Below the pieces are notes generated by a model. The model searched no databases. It saw nothing but the letters and a program-made list of their open reading frames with translations, and was not told the origin of the DNA. A stretch of 64,000 nucleotides of DNA from Stutzerimonas stutzeri KOS6. Lineage in GTDB: Bacteria; Pseudomonadota; Gammaproteobacteria; Pseudomonadales; Pseudomonadaceae. The position numbers and the translations under genes were made by a program. The DNA is taken from assembly GCF_000307775.2 (NCBI RefSeq), contig NZ_KK020675.1:685281-749280 (forward strand). The letters are read 5' to 3'. This document shows positions 8,863 through 18,656 of this stretch, in pieces. How positions within the stretch are numbered: the stretch's first letter is position 1; the number at the start of each line of letters is the position of its first letter.

Positions 8863-9200
8863 GGTCGGGATTGGCTCGAAGTGATGATCGGCGCAGCCAG
8901 ACGCAGCTGTTGCCGCTGTCCGTCACGCTCGATCAGGACGGAGTTCGTGTTGATCGCCAGGACTCGCGCCCCGGCAAGGCTTTCGCCGACTTGCAACGAC
9001 TGGCCGTTGAGCACGGCGCGTGAGCCCTGGGCGCTGCGGAAGATCGCCTGGAGCTGCAAGGTGGCCAAAGGCTGGCGCTCGGGCGTCGCAGACGCGAACG
9101 CAGCAGGCGGTCGCGTCGGGTCGAGCGCGAATGCCGAAGCGGGCAGCAACAGCACGAGCCAGGCAGCACGAAGAAAATTAGACACCGACCCACCCCGCAT
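8859..9200 (-). CDS. mshK: MSHA biogenesis protein MshK
   Basis: 113 residues with an N-terminal signal peptide (FLRAAWLVLLLPASAFA) followed by DPTRPP, which is typical of MshK/PilP-like proteins, and a small beta-rich domain (AVLNGQSLQVGESLAGARVL). The ATG at 9200 overlaps mshJ by 23 bp; a GTG at 9185 with GGGGTGG upstream would overlap by only 8 bp and may be the true start. Probably a periplasmic link between the inner-membrane complex and MshL. Confidence 0.8.
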   Translation of the reverse strand: MRGGSVSNFLRAAWLVLLLPASAFALDPTRPPAAFASATPERQPLATLQLQAIFRSAQGSRAVLNGQSLQVGESLAGARVLAINTNSVLIERDGQRQQLRLAAPIITSSQSRP

Positions 9201-9855
9201 GACGACTCAAGGTATGCAGTTCGAGCGTGACCCGCGCCTTGTCCGGCCCGGCATCCTCGACCTGGTAGTCGAGGCTGTCCCAATGCAGACGCCAGCCACT
9301 GTTCTGCACCGATTGCAGGTAGGCGAGCAGGTCGAAATAGCCGCCCTGCAAGGTCATACGCACGCCGTGACGATAGAAATCCGGTGTCGCAGGTGAAGCC
9401 TCGTCTTTTTTGCTCGTCGCGGAAGCCGGCAGCTCGAGGGGGGCTGTGAAGCTCTCCACCCCGACCAGTTGCAGGCGCGGCTGGCGACGCAACAGGTCCT
9501 GCAGCAGCGCCTTCATGCGGGACGGAGATACCAGCGAACTGGTCTGCTCATCGATGCGCCGCAGGATCTGCTCGCGACTGGCCTCGGCGGCGGCGATGGC
9601 TTGCCGGTAAGGGCGATTGGGGTCGGCAGCGAGTCTCGCCTGCAGCTCGAGCCGCGCATTGTCCGCTTCCATCTGGCGCGCCTCGGCGAGACGGCGCTGG
9701 TTTTCCTGGGCAGAGATACGCTGCGCCAGAGGCTCGGCAACCAGCAGTACGTAGAGCATCAGCAGCAGCGCCAGGCCGACGAGGAAACACAGCCACTGCT
9801 CTCGCGGCGCGAGTGCTTGCCAGCGCTTGCGCAGGCTATCCACGGCATTACTCAT
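9178..9855 (-). CDS. mshJ: MSHA biogenesis protein MshJ (PilO-like)
   Basis: 225 residues. The start at 9855 (MSNAVDSLRKRWQAL) has AAGGAG 7 nt upstream and overlaps the previous stop by 8 bp. A short cytoplasmic segment, one membrane helix (LCFLVGLALLLMLYVLLVA), a coiled-coil (about 60-120, QENQRRLAEARQMEADNARL) and a periplasmic ferredoxin-like domain match PilO/GspM-like alignment proteins. Confidence 0.85.
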   Translation of the reverse strand: MSNAVDSLRKRWQALAPREQWLCFLVGLALLLMLYVLLVAEPLAQRISAQENQRRLAEARQMEADNARLELQARLAADPNRPYRQAIAAAEASREQILRRIDEQTSSLVSPSRMKALLQDLLRRQPRLQLVGVESFTAPLELPASATSKKDEASPATPDFYRHGVRMTLQGGYFDLLAYLQSVQNSGWRLHWDSLDYQVEDAGPDKARVTLELHTLSRHAGWVGV

Positions 9856-10453
9856 TGTCGTTCTCCTTGACGGCACGTGACGACAGCAGGAAAAGCAGCA
9901 GGCCATCGTCGTCACGCTGCAGGTCGAAGTTGCCGAACTCGCGTCCGCGCAAGGCAGCGCTGCGCCCCAGACTTTCCAGATAAAGCGGCAGCAGCTCCTG
10001 ATCCTGACTCAGGCCCCGCAACAGCATGTCGCTGCCGCCCGCCTGCAGCCGAATGCGCGTAAGCCACAGCCCACTGGGCGGGTGTCGGTCGGCAAGCGCG
10101 GTGAGCAACGGCGCGAACCCGCCACGTAGCTGGCTATCGAGTGTTTGCAAATGGCTGGCCAGATTCTGCAGCTTCAGGTTTTCCGCTTCACGCTCGGCCA
10201 ATTGCGTGGGCAGCCGACTGTCGAGTTTCGGCTCGCGGTAGCTCGCCTTGAATGTCGCCAGCTCGGACTCCGCGCTTGTCGCCTGGGCCTCGGCCAATTG
10301 CCGAGCCCCCTCGCCCTGTTGCAGAACCCAGCTCTGCCAGACGGCATGCGCCAGCAGCGCCACCAATAGCGCACTTAGACCAAGCAGCATGCTGCGCGGC
10401 CGCGGTCCACCCTGCTGGCGTCGTTCATGCTGATAAAGGTTGACGTTCTGCAT
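9848..10453 (-). CDS. MSHA biogenesis PilN-like protein (MshI C-terminal half equivalent)
   Basis: 201 residues, starting MQNVNLYQHERRQQGG; the NVNLY motif is the PilM-binding N-terminus of PilN proteins. One membrane helix (MLLGLSALLVALLAHAVW), a coiled-coil and a periplasmic domain follow. The stop of the preceding gene and this ATG overlap as TGATG. A GTG one codon earlier (10456) is possible. In some genomes this part is called mshI2. Confidence 0.82.
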   Translation of the reverse strand: MQNVNLYQHERRQQGGPRPRSMLLGLSALLVALLAHAVWQSWVLQQGEGARQLAEAQATSAESELATFKASYREPKLDSRLPTQLAEREAENLKLQNLASHLQTLDSQLRGGFAPLLTALADRHPPSGLWLTRIRLQAGGSDMLLRGLSQDQELLPLYLESLGRSAALRGREFGNFDLQRDDDGLLLFLLSSRAVKENDNE

Positions 10454-11373
10454 CACGGCGCTTCCTGACGCAAAGCGGCGCCCACTGCGCCGAGGCAGAA
10501 GGCCTGCTCGGCTTCGGTCAGATCGGCGGCCGGCTGCCCTGGAAACAGCTCACGCAAGTCGAGCCGCTGCAGATTCACGGCCAGCCCGCTGGCGAGCCCT
10601 TGATAGGTTCGCTCGCCGTCCTGTTTCATCGGCAGCAGCAACAGACGCTTGATATAGCCTTTGCCCAGCTGGCTCTCGAAATAGTCCAGCGAACGCTGGA
10701 TCTCCAGCGTCATGCTGCTCTGCTCCTGAGCCGCACGGGCCAGGCCGTGCTCGATGCGCCGCGCCATGTACAGGTCAACGCCATTCTGTATGCAAATGAG
10801 GCCTTCGCTGGTGCGCAAGCGCAGCAACGCGACATTCGCCCCCTCGGCCCCGGCGAGCGCCCCAAGATTGCGGAGCGCCATTTCGGTGATGTCGATGCTC
10901 GACATGCGCAGACCGGCCTGCCGTACGAGCTGGGCGTGATGCTGCATACGGCTCTTTTCGAGCACGGCGCAGTAGACCATGCGGGTACGCCCGCGATAAG
11001 CATCCTCAGGCAGGGCGAAACAATCGATCACCACCTCATCCAGCGATTGGCTGATCATGTCCTTGACCCGCCAGCGCATGGCATCGCGAAGCTCCTGAGG
11101 CGGAACATCCGGGGCTTCGAGCAGGAACATCTGGTATTCGGAAGGGTGCAGCAGAAGGTTTACCGGCAAGCCTTGCAAGGCATATTCGGTGACGGCCTTT
11201 TCCAACAGGGCCGAATGCGTATCGGGAGGGCCGTCGAGATGTTCGCAGCAAAGCAATGCGGGTCGCTTGCCCGGCGATCGCATCAAGTGCGCCACGGCTA
11301 CGCCCTGCGGACCCGCCTCGATCCCCAGCATGCCAGCCGGCTTGGATTTCTTGGATTTGGAAAACAGATCCAC
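10453..11373 (-). CDS. mshI: MSHA biogenesis actin-like protein MshI (PilM-like)
   Basis: About 306 residues of the PilM/MshI actin-like fold (LGIEAGPQGVAVAHL phosphate-1-like, later LEIQRSLDYFESQLGKGYI and the end GAVGAALR). No ATG is available: the frame opens at TTG 11391, but GAGGGAG sits 6 nt before the GTG at 11373 (MVDLFSKSKKSKPAG), which is chosen. It is the first gene of the msh operon and would bind the PilN-like protein at the inner membrane. Confidence 0.82.
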   Translation of the reverse strand: MDLFSKSKKSKPAGMLGIEAGPQGVAVAHLMRSPGKRPALLCCEHLDGPPDTHSALLEKAVTEYALQGLPVNLLLHPSEYQMFLLEAPDVPPQELRDAMRWRVKDMISQSLDEVVIDCFALPEDAYRGRTRMVYCAVLEKSRMQHHAQLVRQAGLRMSSIDITEMALRNLGALAGAEGANVALLRLRTSEGLICIQNGVDLYMARRIEHGLARAAQEQSSMTLEIQRSLDYFESQLGKGYIKRLLLLPMKQDGERTYQGLASGLAVNLQRLDLRELFPGQPAADLTEAEQAFCLGAVGAALRQEAP

Positions 11374-11668
11374 CACTGGCTCCCTCGCCAAGAACGTCGG
11401 TGTTCGACCACTGTCGAGCAGCAGTCGATACTGAGGGCGTCAATAGATAGCACATCGCTATCGCGCTGGACTCTAACAATATTCAGCGATTGCGTCCAAA
11501 TATTGTCACAAGTCAATCAAGCAACCAATAACCGTCAATTCAACCACGCCAACATTTAACACATTCTCAAGCAAAAGAAATGAATGCGCTATGGAAGCAC
11601 CCGTCCTTTCGTCGCCCGACATCAGGCGACGGACGGACGGCGAACTCTGTGACGAGCCCTGCGGCAGG
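11374..11668. promoter_or_regulatory. AT-rich leader/promoter region of the msh operon
   Basis: No gene is seen here. Part of it (about 11470-11570) is much more AT-rich than its surroundings, and on the minus strand it contains TTGACT and TTGACG hexamers that could serve as -35 boxes; no convincing matching -10 was settled. An interrupted dyad GATAGC-N5-GCTATC lies at 11446-11462, about 75 bp before the mshI start, a candidate operator. Confidence 0.35.
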
Positions 11669-12733
11669 CTAGAACAGGCTAAGTTGCTCGAAACCGCCAC
11701 GCAGATCGATCAGACGCACGCCGACGCCGATCAGCCGTACCGGGCGCGCTCCCCGCGCGTAAGCGCTGGCGAGCAGATCTGCGTAGTCGCCAAGCTCCAG
11801 CCCGGCACCGGCCTGTTCGAGAGTGGTCTGTGTAAAGTCATGGAACTTCAGCTTGACGAACGGTTTGCCGGGCCGATATCCGCTGTCCAGCCGGGCCAGG
11901 CGCGTACCAAGTTGCTGCAGCAACGGCGGCAGACGCTCGAGGCACGCCGGCAGATCAGGCAAATCCTGGTCATAGGTCTGCTCGACACTCACGGACTGCC
12001 GCCGGCTCTCCACCCGTACCGGACGCTCGTCCACTCCACGAGCCAGCCCCCAGAGTCGCTCGCCGAATGCACCGAACTCCCGAACGAGCTCCAGCCGCCC
12101 CCACTCACGCAGATCGCTGCAGGTACGAATCCCCAGGCGCCCGAGCTTTTCGGCAGTAACCCGACCAACCCCGTGCAGCCGACCGACATCCAGCGCCTTG
12201 ACGAATTCATCCATTTGTCCTGGCGTGATGACGTAAAGCCCATCAGGCTTATTCCATTCACTGGCGATCTTGGCCAGGAACTTGTTCGGCGCCACTCCCG
12301 CCGACACCGTGATGCGCAACTGCTGCCAGACACGCCGACGGATGTCTTCGGCGATCCGCGTGGCACTACCGGAAAAGTGCTCGCAGGCGGACACGTCGAG
12401 ATAGGCCTCATCCAGTGATAGCGGCTCGATCTGCTCGGTATAGGTGCGAAAGATGTCGTGAATCTCTCGTGATGCCTCCCGATACGCCTCCATGCGCGGC
12501 CGCAGTATCAGGAGATCCGGGCACAACTTGAGCGCGTGCCCCGACGCCATGGCCGACCGTACGCCGTATGCGCGCGCCTCGTAGTTGCAGGTGGCGATGA
12601 CCCCGCGCCTGTCCGCCGCCCCGCCCACCGCTATCGGCCGCCGGGCCAGACTCGGGTCGTCGCGCATTTCGATGGCTGCGTAGAAGCAGTCACAGTCAAT
12701 ATGAATGATCTTGCGGGAACTGGCCTGAGTCAC
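11669..12733 (-). CDS. dinB: DNA polymerase IV (Y-family, translesion)
   Basis: 354 residues. Catalytic residues are in HIDCDCFYAAIEMRDDP (N-terminal Asp) and SLDEAYLDVS (Asp-Glu, about residue 105); the steric area RRGVIATCNYEARAYGVRSA is typical. Helix-hairpin-helix LHGVGRVTAEKLGRLGI is near 190. The C-terminal QLSLF is a beta-clamp-binding motif. The start is GTG at 12733 with a poor ribosome site; no ATG fits. No LexA box was seen upstream. It ends about 275 bp before the msh leader region. Confidence 0.95.
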   Translation of the reverse strand: MTQASSRKIIHIDCDCFYAAIEMRDDPSLARRPIAVGGAADRRGVIATCNYEARAYGVRSAMASGHALKLCPDLLILRPRMEAYREASREIHDIFRTYTEQIEPLSLDEAYLDVSACEHFSGSATRIAEDIRRRVWQQLRITVSAGVAPNKFLAKIASEWNKPDGLYVITPGQMDEFVKALDVGRLHGVGRVTAEKLGRLGIRTCSDLREWGRLELVREFGAFGERLWGLARGVDERPVRVESRRQSVSVEQTYDQDLPDLPACLERLPPLLQQLGTRLARLDSGYRPGKPFVKLKFHDFTQTTLEQAGAGLELGDYADLLASAYARGARPVRLIGVGVRLIDLRGGFEQLSLF

Positions 12734-12830
12734 GAAAACGGCTACCGGGATGAATGAACGAATCGTCAGCGCAACGGGTCGGTAATTGAGATGGTAAGTC
12801 CTTTTTACACCCCGACAACCGGAGGTTCAG

Positions 12831-13082
12831 ATGAAAATCTTGTACGCAGGCACCATCGCTCTGTGCAGCTTGCTTTCCACAGTCGCGACAGCCGACCAGG
12901 ACATGATGAACACCCAGCCGCAAGGCACCAATATCCAGCAGGAAAAGCACGGCGAGGATCAGGTCCGCGAAAACGAAGACGGTGCCGATCCGAAGATGAA
13001 AGAGGAAATTCAGGAGGATTGGCGCGAAGACGCCAAAAAGCGCCGTGAGAGCGACGTCATGAAGCCCGAGCAGCGCGGCTGA
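12831..13082 (+). CDS. small exported charged protein, unknown function
   Basis: 83 residues with CGGAGG 5 nt before the ATG. A clear signal peptide (ILYAGTIALCSLLSTVATA, cut before DQ) is followed by a very hydrophilic, Glu/Lys/Asp-rich mature part of about 62 residues without cysteines. Family not recognised. It is divergent from dinB and ends 13 bp from the convergent thioesterase gene. Probably a small periplasmic protein. Confidence 0.65.
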   Translation: MKILYAGTIALCSLLSTVATADQDMMNTQPQGTNIQQEKHGEDQVRENEDGADPKMKEEIQEDWREDAKKRRESDVMKPEQRG

Positions 13083-13095
13083 GCCGAACGCGCCG

Positions 13096-13539
13096 TCAAA
13101 GCTCCAGCGGCTGCACCAGCGCCTTGCCGTAGCCGTCGACGAATTCCGGGGGCATGCGCTTGGGCTTCCCGCTGGAGAGCTCGATGCAGACGAAGGTCGT
13201 CTGCGCACGCAGCAAGGTCGCGCCATCGGCAGGCCTGATCAGCTGAAAAGTGCGCTTCATCTTCAACCGGCGGTCGGATTCGCAAATCCAGGTACCCAAC
13301 TGCAGCTGATCGCCCTCGTAGGCCGCTGCCAGATAATCGATTTCATGTCGCAATACCGCCATGGCGCGATCCAGCCGGCGGTAGTCACCGATACCCAGTC
13401 CCAGGCTCTGCGAGTGCTGCCACGCACACTGCTCGAGCCACGTCACGTAGGCAGCGTTATTGGCATGGCCGAGCGCGTCGATATGCTCGGGCTGCACCTG
13501 CAGGTCGATGATGAATGCCTGCGCCTGATCCCAGCTCAT
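13096..13539 (-). CDS. hotdog-fold acyl-CoA thioesterase
   Basis: 147 residues, about the normal length for the 4-hydroxybenzoyl-CoA thioesterase/YbgC-FadM group. The active-site helix region HIDALGHANNAAYVTWLE carries the Asp/His/Asn pattern of the family; RAQTTFVCIEL and SGKPKRMPPEF mark the C-terminal strand and tail. Likely hydrolyses an acyl-CoA in the cytoplasm; substrate unknown. Monocistronic and convergent with the small exported protein gene. Confidence 0.85.
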   Translation of the reverse strand: MSWDQAQAFIIDLQVQPEHIDALGHANNAAYVTWLEQCAWQHSQSLGLGIGDYRRLDRAMAVLRHEIDYLAAAYEGDQLQLGTWICESDRRLKMKRTFQLIRPADGATLLRAQTTFVCIELSSGKPKRMPPEFVDGYGKALVQPLEL

Positions 13540-13667
13540 TCGTTAGATACCTCGATGGCTGATTGCAATGGTTTATGAAACCGCAGCGAACCCGGCAAGT
13601 CACGCACGTTGCCCAGCGCTATGGCTCGGCATTCAGCGAGCGAGCACCCGCTATCTTTTCCATGCGC

Positions 13668-13701
13668 AAAACAAAAAGGGCCATCTTATGAAAGATGACC
13701 C
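13668..13701 (-). terminator. intrinsic terminator of the tRNA cluster
   Basis: On the minus strand GGGTCATCTT pairs with AAGATGGCCC around TCAT (one G-T wobble), followed by TTTTTGTTTT. It lies 27 bp past the last tRNA-Glu. Confidence 0.88.
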
Positions 13702-13728
13702 CTTGAAGCCCAAAACGGGCAATAAAAA

Positions 13729-13804
13729 TGGCGTCCCCTAGGGGACTCGAACCCCTGTTACCGCCGTGAAAGGGCGGTGTCCTAGGCCACTAGACGAAGG
13801 GGAC
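13729..13804 (-). tRNA. tRNA-Glu (TTC), copy 2
   Basis: 76 nt including encoded CCA. Reads GTCCCCTTCGTCTAGTGGCC at the 5' end, anticodon loop CTTTCAC (TTC), T-arm GGTTCGAGTCC and a paired acceptor stem. Identical to the copy at 13970-14045. Confidence 0.97.
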
Positions 13805-13849
13805 GAAACCTTCGTACGAACCACAGTGCATCTGCGGATCGCTGGAAAT

Positions 13850-13925
<76 letters not shown>

Positions 13926-13969
13926 GGATTTATCGTCTCTCGACGCGCGATGCAAGCATCACTGAATAA

Positions 13970-14045
13970 TGGCGTCCCCTAGGGGACTCGAACCCCTGTT
14001 ACCGCCGTGAAAGGGCGGTGTCCTAGGCCACTAGACGAAGGGGAC
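13970..14045 (-). tRNA. tRNA-Glu (TTC), copy 1
   Basis: Same 76-nt sequence as the copy at 13729-13804; anticodon TTC, encoded CCA. Second gene of the four-tRNA transcript. Confidence 0.97.
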
Positions 14046-14105
14046 GCAAACCCTTCAAGCGCAACCTGTAAATACAGGCTGGTGGCAAATTCTGCTCTTC
14101 GAGAT

Positions 14106-14181
<76 letters not shown>

Positions 14182-14199
14182 ATCTCGAGGACGGGGCGC

Positions 14200-14228
14200 A
14201 TATTAGGGGCGCCCCTTGGCAGTGTCAA
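14200..14228 (-). promoter_or_regulatory. strong sigma70 promoter of the tRNA Ala-Glu-Ala-Glu cluster
   Basis: On the minus strand TTGACA, a 17-nt spacer and TAATAT. Directly after the -10 comes the G+C-rich GCGCCCC discriminator, the hallmark of stringently controlled stable-RNA promoters. The tRNA 5' end is 18 nt past the -10. Confidence 0.92.
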
Positions 14229-14348
14229 CAATAATTTCGACCGAGCCGTAGATTTTTTGGCATTAGGAACAATTACTTACCGCCGACCAGTGGTAACCGT
14301 GCGCCATCATGACGACACGGCCCCAGACCGACTCCCCTGCCCGTCTAC

Positions 14349-15830
14349 TCAGGCAATCGTCGCCAGCAGCTTCTCCCACTCCTTGACTTCCTTCTTCGAC
14401 GCACCACCGAGCAGCTCCAGTGCGTTGCGCAGACGGAAACGGGTCAGGTCCGGGCCGAGGATTTCCATGGCATCGAGCACCGATACCGAACTGGCCTGGC
14501 CGGTGATGGCCGCAAACATCAGCGGCATCACGTCGCGCAGCTTGAGACCGAGTTGCCCCGCCACCTGGGTGATGCAGGCCGTGATGCGCTCTTTTTCCCA
14601 CTGGCGCAGCGCCTCCAGCTTCCAGAGGATCAGCTGCATCACCTGGCGCACCTGCGTATTGTCCAGCTTCTTGTGTGCGAACAGCGCAGGATCGAGCGGT
14701 AGCGCACCGGAGAAGAAGAAGCCAGCCAGCGGCGTGATCTGGCTGAAGGTTTCCACGCGCTGCTGCACGTGCGGCGCGATCTGCATCATGTACTCAGGAT
14801 TGAACGCCCACTTTCGCACTTCGGCAGCGAACTGATCGACCGAAAGCTCGCGCAGCCACTGACCGTTCAGCCAGGACAGCTTCTCCAGATCGAAGATCGG
14901 CCCGCCGAGGGACACGCGATTGATATCGAAGTGTTCGATCATCTCGTCCAGCGTGAACTTCTCGCGCTCGTCGGGCATGGACCAGCCCATACGGCCCAGG
15001 TAGTTGAGCATGGCCTGCGGCAGGAAGCCCATGCGCTCGTAGAAAGTCACCGAGGTCGGGTTCTTGCGCTTGGACAGCTTGCTCTTGTCCGGATTGCGCA
15101 GCAGTGGCATGTAGCACAGCTGCGGTTGCTCCCAGCCGAAATACTCGTACAGCTTGATCAGTTTGGGTGCCGACGGCAGCCACTCCTCGCCGCGTAGCAC
15201 GTGAGTGATACCCATCAGGTGGTCATCGACCACATTGGCGAGGAAGTAGGTCGGCAGGCCATCGGCCTTCATCAGCACCTGCATGTCCATGCGATCCCAG
15301 CCGATCTCGACGGTGCCGCGCAGCATGTCGTTGACCTGGCACACACCTTCGCTCGGCACCTTCATGCGGATCACATGGGATTCGCCGGCAGCGATGCGAC
15401 GCTGCGCCTCGGCTGGTTCGAGGTGCATGCAGTGGCCGTCGTAGCGCGGCGTTTCCTTGTTGGCCATCTGCTCGGCGCGGACCTGATCCAGGCGCTCGGC
15501 GCTGCAGAAGCACGCAAAGGCGTGACCCTTGTCGACCAGCTCATCCGAGTATTTCTTGTAGATCTCGCCGCGCTCGCTCTGCCGATACGGGCCATGCGGG
15601 CCGCCTACGTCGGGACCCTCGTCCCACTCGATACCGAGCCAGCGCAGGGCATCATAGATCTGCTGCTCCGATTCGCGAGTCGAACGCAGCTGATCGGTGT
15701 CCTCGATGCGCAGAATGAACTGACCGCCGTGCTGTCGGGCGAAGCACAGGTTGAACAGCGCGATGTAGGCGGTGCCAACATGGGGATCACCGGTGGGAGA
15801 TGGCGCGATGCGGGTGCGAACCGTGGTCAT
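14349..15830 (-). CDS. gltX: glutamyl-tRNA synthetase
   Basis: 493 residues, class I. The start at 15830 ([20 protein letters not shown]) is the family start; the long upstream open frame is REP-containing spacer and is not coding. Signatures: [12 protein letters not shown] (HIGH-like) and the KLSKRK (KMSKS-like) motif near residue 245; the zinc-region cysteines CFCSAERL...YDGHC are present. Charges tRNA-Glu in the cytoplasm. Two of its tRNA-Glu substrates are encoded directly downstream on the same strand. Confidence 0.97.
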   Translation of the reverse strand: MTTVRTRIAPSPTGDPHVGTAYIALFNLCFARQHGGQFILRIEDTDQLRSTRESEQQIYDALRWLGIEWDEGPDVGGPHGPYRQSERGEIYKKYSDELVDKGHAFACFCSAERLDQVRAEQMANKETPRYDGHCMHLEPAEAQRRIAAGESHVIRMKVPSEGVCQVNDMLRGTVEIGWDRMDMQVLMKADGLPTYFLANVVDDHLMGITHVLRGEEWLPSAPKLIKLYEYFGWEQPQLCYMPLLRNPDKSKLSKRKNPTSVTFYERMGFLPQAMLNYLGRMGWSMPDEREKFTLDEMIEHFDINRVSLGGPIFDLEKLSWLNGQWLRELSVDQFAAEVRKWAFNPEYMMQIAPHVQQRVETFSQITPLAGFFFSGALPLDPALFAHKKLDNTQVRQVMQLILWKLEALRQWEKERITACITQVAGQLGLKLRDVMPLMFAAITGQASSVSVLDAMEILGPDLTRFRLRNALELLGGASKKEVKEWEKLLATIA

Positions 15831-15938
15831 GGATGCTCTCGGACGAATAGGACGAACGGAAATCGAAGAGGCGAATGGTAGCAGGCGCGCAGCAATGGGC
15901 TCCAGCCGCACACCGCCGACGACGCTTTCTACCCGAAA

Positions 15939-16018
15939 GCATCGCCCCGAGGTCGGGCCTCCCACAAAGGCGGCGAGGGCACACAGGCCTCGTGGGAGGC
16001 GCGCCCTCGCGGCGATGC
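15939..16018. repeat. paired inverted REP element
   Basis: GCATCGCCCCGAGGTCGGGC at 15939-15966 and inverted CGTGGGAGGCGCGCCCTCGC at 15991-16018 flank GGCGAGGGCACACAGG. Almost identical to the pair at 16248-16327. Part of a three-element cluster filling the 517-bp gltX-uvrB gap, which has no gene. Confidence 0.88.
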
Positions 16019-16096
16019 AGGTCGGAGGACGATTCAAACCCGCGACCAACAGCCCAAAGACCGGACCTCACACCAAGCATCAGCCCCCACCACACC

Positions 16097-16124
16097 CGTG
16101 GGAGGCGCGCCCTCGCGGCGATGC
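16097..16124. repeat. single REP element
   Basis: CGTGGGAGGCGCGCCCTCGC then GGCGATGC, the same unit as the right half of the neighbouring pairs, without its inverted partner. Confidence 0.8.
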
Positions 16125-16247
16125 AGGCCGCAGGGCTGCCTGTTCAAAGGCAAGCCATCGGTCTTGCAGACGCCTCGGAGCATGTGGCCGCGGCCTTGCA
16201 TAAGGCTTCTATTGCGCAGCTGAATACGCACTCCAGGCCCAACAAGA

Positions 16248-16327
16248 GCATCGCCCCGAGGTCGGGCCTCCCACAAAGGCGGCAAGGGCACACAGGCCTC
16301 GTGGGAGGCGCGCCCTCGCGGCGATGC
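16248..16327. repeat. paired inverted REP element
   Basis: About 80 bp, differing from the 15939-16018 pair at only one or two positions, which indicates recent copying. It sits directly after the uvrB stop and may act as its transcription end or mRNA stabiliser. Confidence 0.88.
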
Positions 16328-16347
16328 AGGCCGGAGGACTGCTCCTC

Positions 16348-18363
16348 TCAGACCTGCAGCAGCCGCTCGCGCAGCTTGTGGATTTCGTCGCGCGCCTCGG
16401 CCGCAGCTTCGAATTCGAGGTCGCGCGCCAGGCTCAGCATTTTCTCTTCCAACTGACGAATCCGTTTGGTGATCTCGCTCGGCGAACGCAGCTCGTTCTC
16501 GTAGCGCGCGCTCTCCTCTGCCGCCTTGGCCTCGCCGCGCCGCTTCTTGCTGCGCGAGCCCGGCACGGTGGCGCCCTCGAGGATATCCTGCACGTCTTTC
16601 TTCACGCCCTTGGGCACGATGCCGTTGGCCTCGTTGAAGGCAAGCTGCTTGTTGCGCCGCCGCTCGGTTTCGTCCATGGCGCGCTGCATCGAGCCGGTGA
16701 TGTTGTCGGCGTAGAGAATGGCCCGCCCATTGAGGTTGCGCGCAGCGCGGCCGATGGTCTGGATCAGCGAACGCTCCGAGCGCAGGAAGCCTTCCTTGTC
16801 CGCATCGAGGATCGCCACCAGCGACACTTCGGGCATGTCCAGGCCTTCGCGCAGCAGGTTGATGCCCACCAGCACGTCGAAGGCCCCCAAGCGCAGGTCA
16901 CGGATGATTTCGACGCGTTCCACGGTATCGATATCCGAATGCAGGTAACGCACCCGCACATCGTGGTCGCCCAGGTAATCGGTGAGGTCCTCGGACATGC
17001 GCTTGGTCAGGGTGGTGACCAGCACGCGCTCTTCCTTGGCTACGCACTTGCGGATCTCCGACAGCAGATCGTCGACCTGGGTCAGCGCCGGGCGCACCTC
17101 GATCTGCGGATCGACCAAGCCGGTCGGACGCACCACCTGTTCGACCACCCGCCCGGCATGTTCGGCCTCGTAGGGTCCCGGCGTCGCGGAAACGAAGATG
17201 GTCTGCGGGCTGATCGCCTCCCATTCGTCGAAGCGCATCGGCCGGTTGTCCAGCGCCGACGGCAGGCGGAAGCCGTACTCCACCAGAGTTTCCTTGCGCG
17301 AACGGTCACCCTTGTACATCGCCCCGACCTGCGGCACCGAAACGTGGGATTCGTCGATCACCAGCAGCGCGTCGGCAGGCAGGTAGTCGAACAGGGTCGG
17401 CGGCGGCTCGCCGGCATCGCGCCCGGACAGGTAGCGCGAGTAGTTCTCGATGCCGTTGCAGTACCCCAGCTCCATGATCATTTCCAGATCGAAACGCGTG
17501 CGCTGCTCCAGCCGCTGCGCCTCCACCAGCTTGTTTTGGCTGCGCAGGTAGTCGAGTCGCTCGCGCAGTTCGTCCTTGATCTTCTCGATGGCGTCGAGCA
17601 GGGTTTCACGCGGGGTCACGTAGTGGCTCTTGGGGTAGAAGGTGAAGCGCGGCAGCTTGCGGATCACCTCCCCGGTCAGCGGATCGAAGGCCGACAGGCT
17701 TTCCACCTCGTCATCGAACAGCTCGATGCGCACCGCTTCCAGGTCCGATTCCGCCGGGAAGATGTCGATCACGTCGCCACGCACGCGGAAGGTGGCGCGG
17801 GCGAAATCCATGTCGTTGCGGGTGTACTGCAGGCCGGTTAGCCGGCGCAGCAGCTCGCGCTGGTCGAGCCGGTCGCCGCGGTCGACGTGCAACACCATCT
17901 TCAGGTACGACTGCGGATCGCCAAGACCGTAGATGCACGAAACCGTGGTGACGATAATCGCATCCGACCGCTCCAGCAGTGCCTTGGTCGCCGACAGGCG
18001 CATCTGCTCGATGTGATCATTGATCGAGGCATCCTTCTCGATGAAGGTGTCCGACGACGGCACATAGGCTTCCGGCTGATAGTAGTCGTAGTAGGAAACG
18101 AAATACTCCACGGCGTTGTTCGGGAAGAACGCCTTGAACTCGCCATAGAGCTGCGCGGCCAGCGTCTTGTTCGGCGCCAGCACCAGCGTCGGCCGCTGCA
18201 CATGGGCAATGACGTTGGCGATGCTGAAGGTCTTGCCCGAGCCGGTGACGCCCAGCAGGGTCTGGTGCGACAGCCCCGCCTCGATGCCTTCGATCATCTG
18301 CCGAATGGCCTCGGGCTGATCGCCGGCCGGCTTGAAACGGGTGACCAGTTCGAACTTGGACAT
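16348..18363 (-). CDS. uvrB: excinuclease ABC subunit B
   Basis: 671 residues, full length. Walker A GVTGSGKT at residues 38-45, the DNA-strand-inserting beta-hairpin region [21 protein letters not shown]-like around 92, helicase motifs (DEFHV-like box [19 protein letters not shown]), and a C-terminal UVR motif for UvrC binding (REKL-like, last 40 residues). AGAGAGG lies just before the ATG. Nucleotide excision repair. No clear LexA box was found upstream. Confidence 0.97.
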   Translation of the reverse strand: MSKFELVTRFKPAGDQPEAIRQMIEGIEAGLSHQTLLGVTGSGKTFSIANVIAHVQRPTLVLAPNKTLAAQLYGEFKAFFPNNAVEYFVSYYDYYQPEAYVPSSDTFIEKDASINDHIEQMRLSATKALLERSDAIIVTTVSCIYGLGDPQSYLKMVLHVDRGDRLDQRELLRRLTGLQYTRNDMDFARATFRVRGDVIDIFPAESDLEAVRIELFDDEVESLSAFDPLTGEVIRKLPRFTFYPKSHYVTPRETLLDAIEKIKDELRERLDYLRSQNKLVEAQRLEQRTRFDLEMIMELGYCNGIENYSRYLSGRDAGEPPPTLFDYLPADALLVIDESHVSVPQVGAMYKGDRSRKETLVEYGFRLPSALDNRPMRFDEWEAISPQTIFVSATPGPYEAEHAGRVVEQVVRPTGLVDPQIEVRPALTQVDDLLSEIRKCVAKEERVLVTTLTKRMSEDLTDYLGDHDVRVRYLHSDIDTVERVEIIRDLRLGAFDVLVGINLLREGLDMPEVSLVAILDADKEGFLRSERSLIQTIGRAARNLNGRAILYADNITGSMQRAMDETERRRNKQLAFNEANGIVPKGVKKDVQDILEGATVPGSRSKKRRGEAKAAEESARYENELRSPSEITKRIRQLEEKMLSLARDLEFEAAAEARDEIHKLRERLLQV

Positions 18364-18656
18364 TTCGCCTCTCTAGATAAGGTGTGCGAGCTTGGCAGCC
18401 GGACCTTCGACAGCCATCCAGCGATTTGCGCGACGGCGAGCGGATTTTGAAATCGCTGCCTGAGATGGGCGCGCAAAGCAGAGAAACGGCCCATCTTTCC
18501 AGTACGCAAAACGCACCGAAAGTGATCAGAAAACCGCGGTAGCATATCGCAGGCAACAGGTATGACCGCTATACTACCGCCCCGTTTGCGCATCACCCTG
18601 CGCGCCGACGCGAGGGGTGGTGAACCAGTCACTCTTCTCTTTCGAGCCCCCTCACC
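18364..18656. promoter_or_regulatory. divergent promoter region uvrB / aminotransferase
   Basis: No gene seen. TATACT at 18570-18575 is a good -10 hexamer for the rightward aminotransferase gene but its -35 (TCGCAG at 17 bp) is poor. Nothing else certain. Confidence 0.35.

Noticed and set aside
11605-11640. Hairpin CGTCGCC/GGCGACG downstream of dinB as a terminator
   Set aside because: No T-run follows on the minus strand; may be chance in G+C-rich DNA.
12734-12830. LexA box near dinB, and also near uvrB (18364-18656)
   Set aside because: No CTGT-N8-ACAG or close variant was found in either upstream region, so SOS control is not claimed.
15831-16049. N-terminal extension of gltX by about 73 residues
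   Set aside because: The extension translates a REP element, and GltX proteins start at [12 protein letters not shown].
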